This document shows positions 6,751 through 14,671 of a stretch of DNA of 16,340 bases, piece after piece. Each line of letters begins with the position of its first letter. The first letter of the stretch is position 1. The translations under genes were made by a program, and so were the position numbers. The notes under the pieces are model-generated. The model was not told the DNA's origin, made no database searches, and saw nothing but the letters and a program-made list of their open reading frames with translations. The stretch spans positions 1 to 16,340 of the forward strand of contig JBCBEP010000077.1 in NCBI GenBank assembly GCA_038528605.1, in the 5' to 3' direction. Source of the stretch: Thermohalobaculum sp038528605. GTDB taxonomy: Bacteria > Pseudomonadota > Alphaproteobacteria > Rhodobacterales > Rhodobacteraceae.

Positions 6751-8514
6751 ATGCGCCGAACCATCCGAACCCTTGCCAAGGTCTCCACCGCAGTTCTCAC
6801 GCTCCTCGCAGCACCTCACGCCACGGCGCAAGATGCGCGCGCAACGCCCGAAGCCGCCACGGGCCGCAGCGCCAAGCCCCTGGTGACGGCAACGCGCCAC
6901 ATGGTCGTTGCCGCCAACCCCCACGCCAGCGCCGCCGGGCTCGCTGTGCTCGATGAAGGCGGCTCCGCGGCCGATGCCGCCATCGCCTCCCTCCTGGTGC
7001 TGAACGTGGTCGAGCCGCAGTCCTCCGGCCTCGGCGGCGGCGCCTTCGCGCTGGTGCACGACCCTGCACGCGGCGAGGCCCCTCTCACCACCTACGACGC
7101 CCGGGAGACCGCGCCAGCGCTTGCGGACGAAAGGCTCTTCCTCGGCCCCGATGGCGAGCCGCTCGGCTTCTGGGACGCCGTCGCCTCAGGCCGGTCGACG
7201 GGCGTGCCGGGTCTCGGCCGGCTCCTCGGCCTCCTCCACGAGAAACATGGCCGCCTGCCCTGGGCCCGCCTCGTCGCTCCGGCGGAACGGCTTGCCCGCG
7301 TGGGTTTTGCCGTCTCTCCCCGCCTCGCCGGTCTCACCGAAGCCTCTGCCGAACGCCTTGCCGGCACCGATGCCGCCGCGGTGTTCCTGCCCGGGGGCCG
7401 CCCGCTCGTCGCCGGCGAAACCCTGCGGCAGCCGCAGCTCGCCGAGACCCTCGCGCGCCTCGCCACCGGCGGGCCGGACGTCCTCTATGGCTGGCCCGTC
7501 GGGGCGGCAATTGTCAGCGCCACGCGCGATGCCCCGATGCCGGGCCAGCTCACGCTGGCGGATATGCGCGCCTACCGGGTGATCGAGCGCGCGCCCGTCT
7601 GTCACCGCTTCCGCACCGAATGGCGCGTCTGTGGCATGGGCCCGCCCTCCTCCGGCGCCACCACCGTCGGGCAGATCCTCGGGCTCTACGCAGCCTTCCC
7701 GCCGGCAACCGGCGCCCGCCGCGCGCATCTCGTGGCCGAAGCGTCACGCCTCGCCTATGCGGACCGCGCGATGTTTCTCGGCGACCCGGACCAGGTGACC
7801 GTACCGGTCCGTGGCCTGCTCGATCGCGTCTACCTCACGGGCCGCGCCCGCCTGATCGACCCTGGCGCCGCCGCCGAGGACCGCGCCGAAGCCGGCGACC
7901 CGCCGGAGCGCGATGCCCGCCTCAGGGCGCCGGACAGAAGCCCCGGCACTCCCGGCACCACCCATCTCTCGGTTGTCGACGGCGACGGGCTCGCCCTCTC
8001 CATCACCGCCAGCATCGAGACGGCGTTCGGCTCGAAGCGCATGGCTGGCGGGCTCCTCCTGAACAACCAGCTCACGGATTTCTCCTTCCGCCCCACGGGG
8101 GAAGACGGCGCCCCCGTCGCCAACGCCCCCGCATCGGGCAAGCGCCCCCGCTCCTCAATGGCGCCCACGATGGTCTACCGCATCGGCGCGCCGGAGAGAC
8201 CGGTCATCCTCACCGGCTCCCCGGGCGGCTCGCGCATCCCGGAATACGTGGTGACATCGCTGCTCGCGCTTCTCGAGGAGGAGGCGGATCCGGCCGCCGC
8301 CGCCGCCGCCCCGCATGTCTCGCACCGCAACCGCGGCGCCCTCGCTCTGGAGGCCGGGGCGCATCCCCCGGGCACGGCCGAAGCCCTCGCCGAACTCGGC
8401 CACGCGGTCGAAGAGGCCGAGATGACTTCAGGCCTCCACATCATCCGCCTCGGCCCCGCCGGGCTCGAAGGCGGCGCGGATCCCCGCCGGGAAGGCGCGG
8501 CCCTCGGCAACTGA
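6751..8514 (+). CDS. ggt: Gamma-glutamyltranspeptidase (exported, self-processing)
   Basis: The enzyme cleaves the gamma-glutamyl bond of glutathione and related compounds in the periplasm, by hydrolysis or transfer. I choose ATG 6751 (587 residues) because GAAGGAGG sits just upstream and residues 1-27 then form a clean signal peptide (MRRTIRTLAKV...ATAQ). Family hallmarks are present: the substrate-binding Arg in YDARETAP, the self-cleavage site before Thr403 in GTTHLSVVD, which becomes the catalytic N-terminal nucleophile of the small subunit, the KRPRSSM segment, and GSPGGSRI forming the oxyanion region. The predicted small subunit is 185 residues, a usual size. The gene is probably a single-gene unit. 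The nearby glutathione S-transferase shares the substrate glutathione but lies over 3 kb away on the other strand, so a functional link is speculative. Confidence 0.95.
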   Translation: MRRTIRTLAKVSTAVLTLLAAPHATAQDARATPEAATGRSAKPLVTATRHMVVAANPHASAAGLAVLDEGGSAADAAIASLLVLNVVEPQSSGLGGGAFALVHDPARGEAPLTTYDARETAPALADERLFLGPDGEPLGFWDAVASGRSTGVPGLGRLLGLLHEKHGRLPWARLVAPAERLARVGFAVSPRLAGLTEASAERLAGTDAAAVFLPGGRPLVAGETLRQPQLAETLARLATGGPDVLYGWPVGAAIVSATRDAPMPGQLTLADMRAYRVIERAPVCHRFRTEWRVCGMGPPSSGATTVGQILGLYAAFPPATGARRAHLVAEASRLAYADRAMFLGDPDQVTVPVRGLLDRVYLTGRARLIDPGAAAEDRAEAGDPPERDARLRAPDRSPGTPGTTHLSVVDGDGLALSITASIETAFGSKRMAGGLLLNNQLTDFSFRPTGEDGAPVANAPASGKRPRSSMAPTMVYRIGAPERPVILTGSPGGSRIPEYVVTSLLALLEEEADPAAAAAAPHVSHRNRGALALEAGAHPPGTAEALAELGHAVEEAEMTSGLHIIRLGPAGLEGGADPRREGAALGN

Positions 8515-8570
8515 CGCAGGCCGCGCAGACCCGGAAAGCCGGGCAAGTGGTCGATGCAGCAGAAATCCCG

Positions 8571-8598
8571 AAAAAGCATCGCGGCGACCAGCCGCGAT
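8571..8598 (-). terminator. Intrinsic terminator of olsB
   Basis: ATCGCGGC (8578-8585) and GCCGCGAT (8591-8598) form a perfect 8-bp stem with a five-base loop. On the minus strand the stem is followed by GC and five U residues (8575-8571). It starts 29 bases after the olsB stop codon, in the convergent gap with ggt. Confidence 0.85.
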
Positions 8599-8626
8599 TC
8601 CGCCTGGTTAGAGCTATCCGCCGCCC

Positions 8627-9412
8627 TCAGGCGCCAGCATCCCCCGGTGCCCGCTTGCCTGCCCTGAGCCGCGCGATGCGCTTCTTCGGCACCCGGCCCA
8701 CTTCCACGCCGGTAAACACATGCAGGGTGTTGAGGTCGTGGTCGACCACCGCATGGTCCGACACCCAGCCTCCCATCACCAGATAAGTGCGCAGGAGCGG
8801 CGGCATGCGTCGCATCGCCAGCTTCAGGTCCGGCTTCTTCAGCCGCAGCTGCTTGGCGAAGCGGAACACCTTCGGCGCCTTCACCCGCGGCAGCCAGCGC
8901 TTCGGCGCCAGGTGCTTCTCCTTCAAGAGCGCGAAAGCGTCTTCATAAACACCGTCGTCTACGCCCGAGAAGGACGAGCAGCCGAAGAGCAGCGCCACGT
9001 TCCGCCGCTCGACGAACTCGTTCATCGCCGTCCAGGCCACGCGCAGGATATTCGGATCCCGCCATTCGGGATGGATGCAGAACCGCCCCATCTCCAGCAT
9101 ACGGCCCGGATAGGCCTGGAGCGCCGAGAGCTCGTAATACTTGGCGGCGTAGGAGCGTTCGATCGACGCGCCGTCCTCAAATTCCTGCATGCGGAAGGTG
9201 CACACCAGCTGGCCCGTCCTCGCGCACTCCACCATCATGTGCCAGCAGCGCTCGTCGAACTCGTCCGCATCGAGGCGGCTGCCGAGCGCAGCCTGGCCCT
9301 CGTCCCCCCCGTCACGCGCCGCGCGGAAGGTTAGCCACCGCAACTGCTGGCAGCGGCGGAGATCGTCCTCCCCCTCCGCGAGCCGGGCCGTGAATTTGCC
9401 GAGACCGAACAT
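8627..9412 (-). CDS. olsB: GNAT-type N-acyltransferase, probably L-ornithine N-acyltransferase OlsB
   Basis: OlsB adds a 3-hydroxyacyl chain from acyl carrier protein to the alpha-amino group of ornithine, giving lyso-ornithine lipid; OlsA then adds the second acyl chain. The 261-residue protein starts at ATG 9412 with GGAGGC six bases upstream; an in-frame ATG at 9490 adds 26 residues without support. Family-like segments are LDADEFDERCWHMM (47-60), the acceptor/acyl-binding block EMGRFCIHPEWRD (107-119), LFGCSSFSGVD (142-152) and a conserved tail PPLLRTYLVMGGWVSDHAVV (204-223). These place it in the phospholipid-related GNAT/hemolysin-like N-acyltransferases. The usual partner olsA is not adjacent: convergent ggt lies downstream and divergent msrB upstream. 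Other amino acids are used by some relatives, so the substrate is not certain. Confidence 0.82.
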   Translation of the reverse strand: MFGLGKFTARLAEGEDDLRRCQQLRWLTFRAARDGGDEGQAALGSRLDADEFDERCWHMMVECARTGQLVCTFRMQEFEDGASIERSYAAKYYELSALQAYPGRMLEMGRFCIHPEWRDPNILRVAWTAMNEFVERRNVALLFGCSSFSGVDDGVYEDAFALLKEKHLAPKRWLPRVKAPKVFRFAKQLRLKKPDLKLAMRRMPPLLRTYLVMGGWVSDHAVVDHDLNTLHVFTGVEVGRVPKKRIARLRAGKRAPGDAGA

Positions 9413-9581
9413 GGTGCCTCCGCTCTCATGCCGCGCAGCCAGTGCTGCGCCGCCCTTGGCCAACGCCGACGCCCACGCCACATAGAGCATCGAAGCCGCA
9501 AGGCACGCGCGTCAGCATGGGCGCGGTCTATAGCCCGATTGGCATGACAGGAAGATGACGATTCCGACGGAAAGGATGACG

Positions 9582-9989
9582 ATGTCCGAGACCACCGACA
9601 AGATCGTGAAGAGCGATGCAGAATGGCGCCAGCAGCTCAGCCCCGAAGCCTACCGGGTGACGCGGCGCAAGGGCACCGAACGCGCCTTCACGCATGACAA
9701 CTTCCCGAAGACCGACGGTCTCTTCCGCTGCGTCTGCTGCAACGCGCCCCTCTTCGACGCCGGGCACAAGTTCGATTCGGGCACCGGCTGGCCCAGCTTC
9801 TGGCAGCCGGTAACGGAGACCGCCGTCGCGGAGCATGACGACAACTCCTGGTTCATGCGGCGCACCGAGATCGTCTGCGCCCGCTGCGACGCGCATCTCG
9901 GCCATGTCTTCAACGACGGACCGCAGCCCACGGGCCTGCGCTACTGCATGAACGGCGTGGCGCTGAAGTTCGAGCCGGCCGAAGACTGA
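9582..9989 (+). CDS. msrB: Peptide-methionine (R)-S-oxide reductase MsrB
   Basis: MsrB repairs the R-epimer of methionine sulfoxide in oxidised proteins, using thioredoxin. Three in-frame ATG codons lie close together (9555, 9576, 9582). I prefer 9582 because GGAAAGG then sits at ideal spacing; this gives 135 residues, normal for the family. The fold signature GTGWPSFW is at residues 67-74. Structural zinc ligands are Cys50/Cys53 and Cys99/Cys102, and the catalytic cysteine is Cys122 in RYCMNGVAL, where most members have RYCINSASL. The gene is divergent from olsB and convergent with the methyltransferase gene, so it is probably transcribed alone. Confidence 0.95.
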   Translation: MSETTDKIVKSDAEWRQQLSPEAYRVTRRKGTERAFTHDNFPKTDGLFRCVCCNAPLFDAGHKFDSGTGWPSFWQPVTETAVAEHDDNSWFMRRTEIVCARCDAHLGHVFNDGPQPTGLRYCMNGVALKFEPAED

Positions 9990-9997
9990 TGGCAAGC

Positions 9998-10019
9998 CGG
10001 GGCGCCCTCGCGCGCCCCG
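9998..10019. terminator. Hairpin between convergent msrB and methyltransferase genes
   Basis: CGGGGCGC (9998-10005) pairs perfectly with GCGCCCCG (10012-10019) around a six-base loop. It fills the 41-bp gap between two genes that end facing each other. The stem is strong, but no U-run follows on either strand, so bidirectional termination is plausible rather than certain. Confidence 0.45.
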
Positions 10020-10030
10020 CTCAAGCCCCC

Positions 10031-10903
10031 TCACACCCTGGCGGTAATCACATGGAGATTGCCGCCGATGCGCACGGCGCCCTCCGACACATGGGGCGCC
10101 AGCGCAGGGCCGAGCTTAGCGGCGATGGCTTCCCAGGCGGCGGCCGCTGCGTCCTCTTCCATCGTTCCGAGCCTGCGGGCGACGACACCGATGCCCTTGA
10201 CCATCGCCAGCGCCCCGTCGACCGGGTCCTCCCCCATGCCCACCCCCATCGAGCCTGTGACCGAATGGGTGGTCCACGCGATGTGAGTAAACCCACCCGC
10301 TTCGAGGATCGGCACGAAGATCTCCGGGTCCGCCCAGCCGAAGGGCCCCGGCGCCCCTGGCGGCGATGGCTCGGACGGGCCCAGCACCTCGTTGGCGATG
10401 CCGGCGGGCAGGCTGGCCCAGGCGCTCCCCTTGGGGTTCGCATGCACCACGAAGACCGCACGGCCCTCGGGCTTGAGTGCGGCGTGGATGTTCCGAAAGG
10501 CCGCGGGCGGATCGTCGAAGAACATCACACCGAACCGGCTGAAAACCGCGTCCCACGCCCGGGCGTCCAGCGCCAAGGTCCCCGCATCGCCCAGCAGCAC
10601 ATCGGCCTGGGGCAACTCCGCCAGCCCCGCGCGCGCTACCTCCACAAGCTCCGGCGATATATCGAGGCCGAGCACCGCGCCCTCCGGCCCCACCGCCTCC
10701 GCGATCGCCCGCGTCGTCCGTGCGCCGCCGCTGCCGATATCCAGCACCCTCTCCCCGGATGCCGGCGCGAGCGCGGCAAGGCCGAGCGTCAGACCCTCCG
10801 CCCATTGCGTCTCCAGCGCCTCCAGATTGGCAGCCCATTTCCGGCCGAGCCCGCCCTGCCAGTCGTTAGCGCCGAGCGTGCCCGCCGGTTCTGATCCGCT
10901 CAT
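10031..10903 (-). CDS. Class I SAM-dependent methyltransferase
   Basis: The 290-residue protein starts at ATG 10903 behind GGGAGAAGG. Motif I, VLDIGSGGA, lies at residues 53-61. The acidic residue that binds the ribose of SAM is Asp81 in VLGLDIS. The post-motif strand runs through FSRFGVMFFDDP (121-132) and ALKPEGRAVFV (142-152). These place it in the UbiE/Coq5-like small-molecule methyltransferases (Methyltransf_25/11 type). The methyl acceptor cannot be deduced: residues 160-290 have no feature I recognise, and the neighbours suggest no pathway. It is divergent from the nucleotidase gene with a gap of under 90 bp that must hold both promoters. Confidence 0.88.
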   Translation of the reverse strand: MSGSEPAGTLGANDWQGGLGRKWAANLEALETQWAEGLTLGLAALAPASGERVLDIGSGGARTTRAIAEAVGPEGAVLGLDISPELVEVARAGLAELPQADVLLGDAGTLALDARAWDAVFSRFGVMFFDDPPAAFRNIHAALKPEGRAVFVVHANPKGSAWASLPAGIANEVLGPSEPSPPGAPGPFGWADPEIFVPILEAGGFTHIAWTTHSVTGSMGVGMGEDPVDGALAMVKGIGVVARRLGTMEEDAAAAAWEAIAAKLGPALAPHVSEGAVRIGGNLHVITARV

Positions 10904-10990
10904 CGCCTTCTCCCTGCCGCTATCGGGCCTACATTCACGCCTCCACGCGATCCGTCCAGCACGAAGCGGACCTCAGGAGCAGTGGCTGAG

Positions 10991-11713
10991 ATGGATAAGA
11001 CCGAAACGACGCCACCCGTAGCCGGCTCAACGCCGGAGGCCGAAAGCGGCGCGCCGCATCTCCCGGTGGATTTCGACGCGGTCGAGACCTGGGTCTTCGA
11101 CCTCGACAACACGCTCTACAGCCCGCACCACCGGCTCCTCGACAAGATTACCGAGCGGATGACGCATTTCATGATGCGCGAGCTCGGCATCGGCCGCCCG
11201 GCAGCAGAGCGTCTGCGCAACACCTATTTCGCGCGCCACGGCATCACCCTCACCGGGCTTATCGAGGAGCACGGCGTGGACCACACCCATTTCCTCGAGG
11301 ACGTCCACGACATCGACTATTCAAGCCTCCGCCCCGACCCGGCGCTGAACGATGCCATTGCGGGGCTCGCCCGTGCGGGCAAGCGCCTCGTCGTGCACAC
11401 CAACGGCGCGCGCGGCCATGCCGGACGGGTCCTTGAGCGCATCGATCTCGCCGAGGCGTTCCACGCGATCTACGCCATCGAGGACAAGGCGCTCGTCCCG
11501 AAGCCCGGGCCAGACGCCTACGCGCGCGTGCTGGCGGCGGACGGGTTCGACCCGGAAGGTGCGGCGATGATCGAGGATACTGTCGAGAACCTGCGCGTGC
11601 CGAAATCCCTCGGCATGGGCACCGTCTGGGTCGCCCACGAGGAGGGCGCGAAGGCCCCGGGTTTCGTGGACCGCCGCATCACCCACCTCACCCGCTTCCT
11701 GCGCACGCTCTGA
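10991..11713 (+). CDS. HAD-superfamily pyrimidine 5'-nucleotidase
   Basis: This 240-residue protein has the HAD motifs in order: the nucleophile motif FDLDNTLY (Asp37 and Asp39), motif II around VVHTNG, the motif III lysine in VPKPGPDAY, and the acidic motif IV IEDTVENL. The extended stretch FDLDNTLYSPHHRLLDKI and a helical cap after motif I are typical of the Sdt1/pyrimidine 5'-nucleotidase group, which removes phosphate from UMP, CMP or analogues. The start is uncertain: GTG 10982 is only two bases from AGGAG, while ATG 10991 is eleven bases from it; I prefer the ATG. The first 28 residues are low in hydrophobics and look like a variable extension. The gene stands alone between divergent and convergent neighbours. 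Activity on other phosphates is possible. Confidence 0.88.
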   Translation: MDKTETTPPVAGSTPEAESGAPHLPVDFDAVETWVFDLDNTLYSPHHRLLDKITERMTHFMMRELGIGRPAAERLRNTYFARHGITLTGLIEEHGVDHTHFLEDVHDIDYSSLRPDPALNDAIAGLARAGKRLVVHTNGARGHAGRVLERIDLAEAFHAIYAIEDKALVPKPGPDAYARVLAADGFDPEGAAMIEDTVENLRVPKSLGMGTVWVAHEEGAKAPGFVDRRITHLTRFLRTL

Positions 11714-11736
11714 AAGCCTTGGCGTCCCCGAGGAGA

Positions 11737-11756
11737 TCCCGGGTCTTCACCCGGGA
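11737..11756. terminator. Hairpin between convergent nucleotidase and UPF0173 genes
   Basis: TCCCGGGT (11737-11744) pairs perfectly with ACCCGGGA (11749-11756) around the stable-type loop CTTC. Flanking GAGG and CCTC can extend the stem after a short bulge. It lies between two genes that end facing each other, only 58 bp apart. There is no U-run, so it is a probable bidirectional transcript end rather than a canonical intrinsic terminator. Confidence 0.5.
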
Positions 11757-11771
11757 CCTCCGGCGACAGGT

Positions 11772-12467
11772 TCAGATATCGATGGGCTGCATGACCGTCG
11801 GCACCAGAACCTTCAGCGGCGCGACCTTCTCCACGAACGCATCCGCGTTCGGCTCGAGGAGCGGAAAGGTCGCGTAGTGGCAGGGGACCACCGCTTCGAA
11901 GTCGAAGAACTTCTTGCAGGCGAAGGCTGCCCGGGTGCTGTCCATCGTGAAATGCCCGCCGATGGGCACGAGCGCGTGGCTCGGCTGATGGAGCTCAGCG
12001 AAGAGCGCCATGTCCGCCATCACATCCGTGTCGCCCATGGCGTAGAGCGTGCGGCCGCCACCGGCGATCATGAACCCGGCCTCGGAGCCCGCAAAGGCCG
12101 GGCCACCATTCACACCGGGGGCGGAGGAGGAGTGGGTCGCGTGCACCATGGTCACCGCCACATCGCCAAGGCGGATGGTGCCGCCCTTGCTGAACCCCAG
12201 CCCCTCGGGCCCGCCATTGCCGGCCACCCAGCCGATCCAGTCGTAGATCCCGCAAAGCTGCGCGCCCGTCTCCGCCGCAACCCCCGGCGCGTCCGCCGCA
12301 TGGTCGCCATGCGCATGGGTCACGAGGACCGCCGTGGCCCCCGCAATCGCCTCCGCCCGGCGCTCCGCCGGGAACACGGGATTGCCCTCGAACCACGGGT
12401 CGAGCAGCAGCACCTGCCCCGCCACCTCGATCCGAAAACTCGCATGCCCAAGCCACGTGATCTTCAT
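11772..12467 (-). CDS. UPF0173 metal-dependent hydrolase (metallo-beta-lactamase fold)
   Basis: I start at ATG 12467 (MKITWLGHASFRIEV) with GGAGGAC upstream; the open frame extends far upstream only because no stop interrupts it opposite gatC. The 231 residues match the usual UPF0173 length. The zinc-binding HxHxDH motif is His51-Ala-His53-Gly-Asp55-His56, and the later metal/active-site segments MVHATHSSS, YAMGDTDVMADM and VPIGGHFTMD are present. The N-terminal WLGHASF and the segment LLLDPWFEGNP are characteristic. The family is cytoplasmic and its physiological substrate is generally unknown. The gene faces away from gatCA; the 133-bp gap between them contains a long hairpin. Ordinary in codon use. 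Confidence 0.93.
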   Translation of the reverse strand: MKITWLGHASFRIEVAGQVLLLDPWFEGNPVFPAERRAEAIAGATAVLVTHAHGDHAADAPGVAAETGAQLCGIYDWIGWVAGNGGPEGLGFSKGGTIRLGDVAVTMVHATHSSSAPGVNGGPAFAGSEAGFMIAGGGRTLYAMGDTDVMADMALFAELHQPSHALVPIGGHFTMDSTRAAFACKKFFDFEAVVPCHYATFPLLEPNADAFVEKVAPLKVLVPTVMQPIDI

Positions 12468-12501
12468 GTCGTCCTCCGTGCGATTGGCCTCGCGGGGTTC
12501 T

Positions 12502-12536
12502 ACCGCAAGGCGGGATCCGCGGCATCCCCTTGCGGT
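12502..12536. promoter_or_regulatory. Long imperfect hairpin in the leader between the UPF0173 gene and gatCA
   Basis: ACCGCAAGG (12502-12510) pairs with CCTTGCGGT (12528-12536), and GGAT (12513-12516) with ATCC (12524-12527), separated by a two-base bulge and capped by CCGCGGC. That gives a 13-bp stem in a 133-bp divergent leader. A smaller hairpin, CCGTC-TAGA-GACGG, follows at 12549-12562. There is no U-run. It could lie in the gatC or UPF0173 5' untranslated region, or be a protein-binding palindrome. The function is unknown. Confidence 0.4.
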
Positions 12537-12600
12537 GTCGCCCGGGGCCCGTCTAGAGACGGCGCGGAGTGTTGAGAGCCGAGCAGCCCGGAGGGCCCCC

Positions 12601-12900
12601 ATGTCGATCGACCGTGCGACCGTGCGCAAGGTGGCGCGCCTCGCCCGCATCGCGGTGCGCGAGGATGAGGAGGAGCAGCTCGCGGGCGAGCTTTCAGGCG
12701 TGCTCGACTGGATCGAGCAGCTCCAGGCAGTGGATGTGGAGGGCGTGGAGCCCATGGCCTCCGTCCACCCGCTCGAGTTGCCGCGCCGCGCCGATGCGCT
12801 CACCGCGGCCGAGGGCGAGGCGGGGATCCAGGACAAGGTGCTGGCCAACGCCCCCGATGCGCGCCAGGGCTTCTACGCCGTGCCGAAGGTGGTCGAATGA
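12601..12900 (+). CDS. gatC: Asp-tRNA(Asn)/Glu-tRNA(Gln) amidotransferase subunit C
   Basis: GatC is the small subunit that stabilises GatA in the GatCAB complex, which converts Glu-tRNA(Gln) and/or Asp-tRNA(Asn) to the correct amide form. The 99-residue protein has the family pattern: an N-terminal helix VRKVARLARI, the acidic segment around EDEEEQLAGELSGVLDWIEQ, and the conserved VEPMASVHP loop, ending in YAVPKVVE. GGAGGG precedes the ATG. The stop codon overlaps the gatA start (ATGA at 12897-12900), so the two subunits are translationally coupled. Confidence 0.96.
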   Translation: MSIDRATVRKVARLARIAVREDEEEQLAGELSGVLDWIEQLQAVDVEGVEPMASVHPLELPRRADALTAAEGEAGIQDKVLANAPDARQGFYAVPKVVE

Positions 12901-14384
12901 GCGCGCCCACGACCCCCGCCGCCCTCACCATCGCCGAGGCGCAGGCCGAGATGCGCGCGGGCCGGCTCAGCGCCCGTGAATTGACCGAGGACTGCCTCGC
13001 CGCCATTGGCGCGGCGGGCGCGCTCAACGCCGTGGTGCATCCGGTGCCCGACAAGGCGCTGGAGATGGCGGACGCGGCGGACGCGGCGCGGGCCGCCGGC
13101 GAGGACAAGCCCCTCCTCGGCATCCCCCTCGGCATCAAGGACGTGTTCTGCACCGAGGGCGTGGCGGCGCAGTCGGCCAGCCACATTCTCGAAGGCTTCG
13201 TGCCGCCCTATGAAAGCACCGTGACCGGCAAGCTTTGGGCTGCGGGCGCTGTTCAGCTCGGCAAGCTCAACATGGACGAGTTTGCCATGGGAAGCTCGAC
13301 CGAGCACACCACCTACGGGCCTTGCGTCTCCCCCTGGCGGCGGGAGGGCGACACGGCGCCCATCGTCCCCGGGGGCTCCTCCGGCGGCTCGGCCGCGGCT
13401 GTTGCGGCGGATCTCTGTCTTGGTGCTACGGCGACGGATACGGGCGGCTCGATCCGCCAGCCCGCAGCCTTCTGCGGCGTTGTGGGGATCAAGCCCACCT
13501 ATGGCCGCTGCTCGCGCTGGGGCATCATGGCCTTCGCCTCGTCGCTCGACCAGGCGGGGCCCATCGCCAAATCGGTAGAGGACGCGGCTACGCTGCTCGG
13601 CGCCATGGCGGGGCACGACCCGATGGACAGCACCTCCGCCCCGCTCGAGGTTCCGGACTTCACGGCTGAGCTGGCGGGTGACCTGCGGGGCCGACGCATC
13701 GGCGTGCCGCAGGAGTATCGCAAGGGGCTGTCGGACGAAACCGCCGCGACCCTCGAGAACGGGATCGAGATGTTGCGGGACGCGGGCGCCGAGGTCGTCG
13801 ACGTCTCGCTGCCGATGACCAAAGCGGCCCTGCCGGCCTACTACGTCATCGCGCCCGCCGAGGCGTCCTCAAACCTCGCCCGCTATGACGGCGTGCGCTA
13901 CGGCCGCCGCGCCAAGCTCGGCCAGGGCGACGGCGTGCTGGAGCTCTACGAGAAGACCCGCGCGGAGGGCTTTGGCCCGGAGGTGCGCCGCCGCGTGATG
14001 ATCGGCGCCTACGTGCTCTCGGCCGGGTATTACGACGCCTACTATCTCCGCGCCCAGAAGGTCCGCCGCCTCGTGCGGCAGGACTTCGACCGCGTGCTGG
14101 AGGAGGTCGACACCCTGCTCGCCCCAGCCACGCCGGGCCCCGCCTTCGCGCAGGGCGAGTTCGACGGTGACCCGGTGCAGATGTACCTGCAGGACGTGTT
14201 CACGGTTACGCTCAACCTTGCGGGCCTGCCGGGTATCTCGGTACCCGTGGGCCGCGCCGCCAATGGCCTGCCTCTCGGCCTTCAGCTTATCGGGCGCGCT
14301 TGGGGGGAAGTCCCGCTCTTTGGCGCTGCCGCTGCACTTGAAGCGCGGGCCGGCACGCGCCCGCGTCCTCAGCCCTGGTGGTGA
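12897..14384 (+). CDS. gatA: Asp-tRNA(Asn)/Glu-tRNA(Gln) amidotransferase subunit A
   Basis: GatA is the amidase subunit that releases ammonia from glutamine for transamidation by GatB. The 495-residue protein shows the complete amidase-signature triad: Lys81 in PLGIKDVF, Ser161 in PGGSSGGSAAAV and the nucleophile Ser185 in DTGGSIRQPA. The spacing equals that of characterised GatA proteins. Other conserved blocks are LGKLNMDEFAMGSS and IKPTYGRCSRWG. A C-terminal LNLAGLPGISVPVG block precedes a normal end. The gene overlaps gatC by ATGA; gatB is not in the window. This indicates that the organism uses the indirect route to Gln-tRNA and/or Asn-tRNA. Confidence 0.98.
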   Translation: MSAPTTPAALTIAEAQAEMRAGRLSARELTEDCLAAIGAAGALNAVVHPVPDKALEMADAADAARAAGEDKPLLGIPLGIKDVFCTEGVAAQSASHILEGFVPPYESTVTGKLWAAGAVQLGKLNMDEFAMGSSTEHTTYGPCVSPWRREGDTAPIVPGGSSGGSAAAVAADLCLGATATDTGGSIRQPAAFCGVVGIKPTYGRCSRWGIMAFASSLDQAGPIAKSVEDAATLLGAMAGHDPMDSTSAPLEVPDFTAELAGDLRGRRIGVPQEYRKGLSDETAATLENGIEMLRDAGAEVVDVSLPMTKAALPAYYVIAPAEASSNLARYDGVRYGRRAKLGQGDGVLELYEKTRAEGFGPEVRRRVMIGAYVLSAGYYDAYYLRAQKVRRLVRQDFDRVLEEVDTLLAPATPGPAFAQGEFDGDPVQMYLQDVFTVTLNLAGLPGISVPVGRAANGLPLGLQLIGRAWGEVPLFGAAAALEARAGTRPRPQPWW

Positions 14385-14387
14385 CGC

Positions 14388-14416
14388 AGCGGGCCGCCTG
14401 AGCGCGCCTGCCCGCT
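14388..14416. terminator. Weak hairpin after gatA
   Basis: AGCGGGC (14388-14394) pairs with GCCCGCT (14410-14416) around a 15-base loop. It lies just after the gatA stop and overlaps the stop codon of the small minus-strand gene that converges on gatA. The loop is large and no U-run follows, so this is only a candidate bidirectional end. Confidence 0.3.
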
Positions 14417-14585
14417 ACAGCGCGAAGAGGAGGGCAAGACTGCACCCCGTGACGGTCAGCAGTGCGGCCTCCCGCCCGGCGCCCACCGCCATGAGCGCAA
14501 GGCAGCTCGCCCCCGACAGCCCGGCCCAGACGGCGAGCAGCGCCAGCACGCCGCTCTCCGCCGTGAGCCCGAGAAACCCTTCCAT
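14415..14585 (-). CDS. Small two-helix membrane protein, unknown function
   Basis: An open frame of 56 codons starts at ATG 14585 (MEGFLGLTAESGVLALLAVW) with GGAG five bases upstream and ends at TAG 14415. Third codon positions are strongly G/C, as in the neighbouring real genes. The protein would be almost entirely membrane-embedded: hydrophobic helices at about residues 12-34 and 40-56, joined by a short Gly-Ala-Gly-Arg-Glu turn. I do not recognise a family. The gene lies 86 bp downstream of another small membrane-protein gene on the same strand, so the two may share a transcript, and it converges on gatA. A coincidental open frame cannot be excluded, but the ribosome site, codon bias and hydrophobic pattern argue for a gene. 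Confidence 0.6.
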   Translation of the reverse strand: MEGFLGLTAESGVLALLAVWAGLSGASCLALMAVGAGREAALLTVTGCSLALLFAL

Positions 14586-14671
14586 AGCCACTCCATCGCC
14601 ATCCTGCCGATGACGCTAGAATGCGGCCAATATGGTTAGCGTTTCATGAGGATGCGGAGGACTGACGCCCG

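Noticed and set aside
8530..8543. CCCGG-AAAG-CCGGG hairpin as a ggt terminator
   Set aside because: The stem has only five pairs and no U-run follows, so it is too weak to call in a G+C-rich genome.
7620..8786. 388-codon plus-strand frame overlapping ggt and olsB
   Set aside because: It is an Arg/Pro-rich out-of-frame translation of ggt that crosses the terminator and runs antisense to olsB.
12468..12848. Upstream extension of the UPF0173 frame
   Set aside because: It overlaps gatC in antisense and lacks a ribosome site. The family N-terminus (MKITWLGHASF) begins exactly at the ATG with a good site at 12467.
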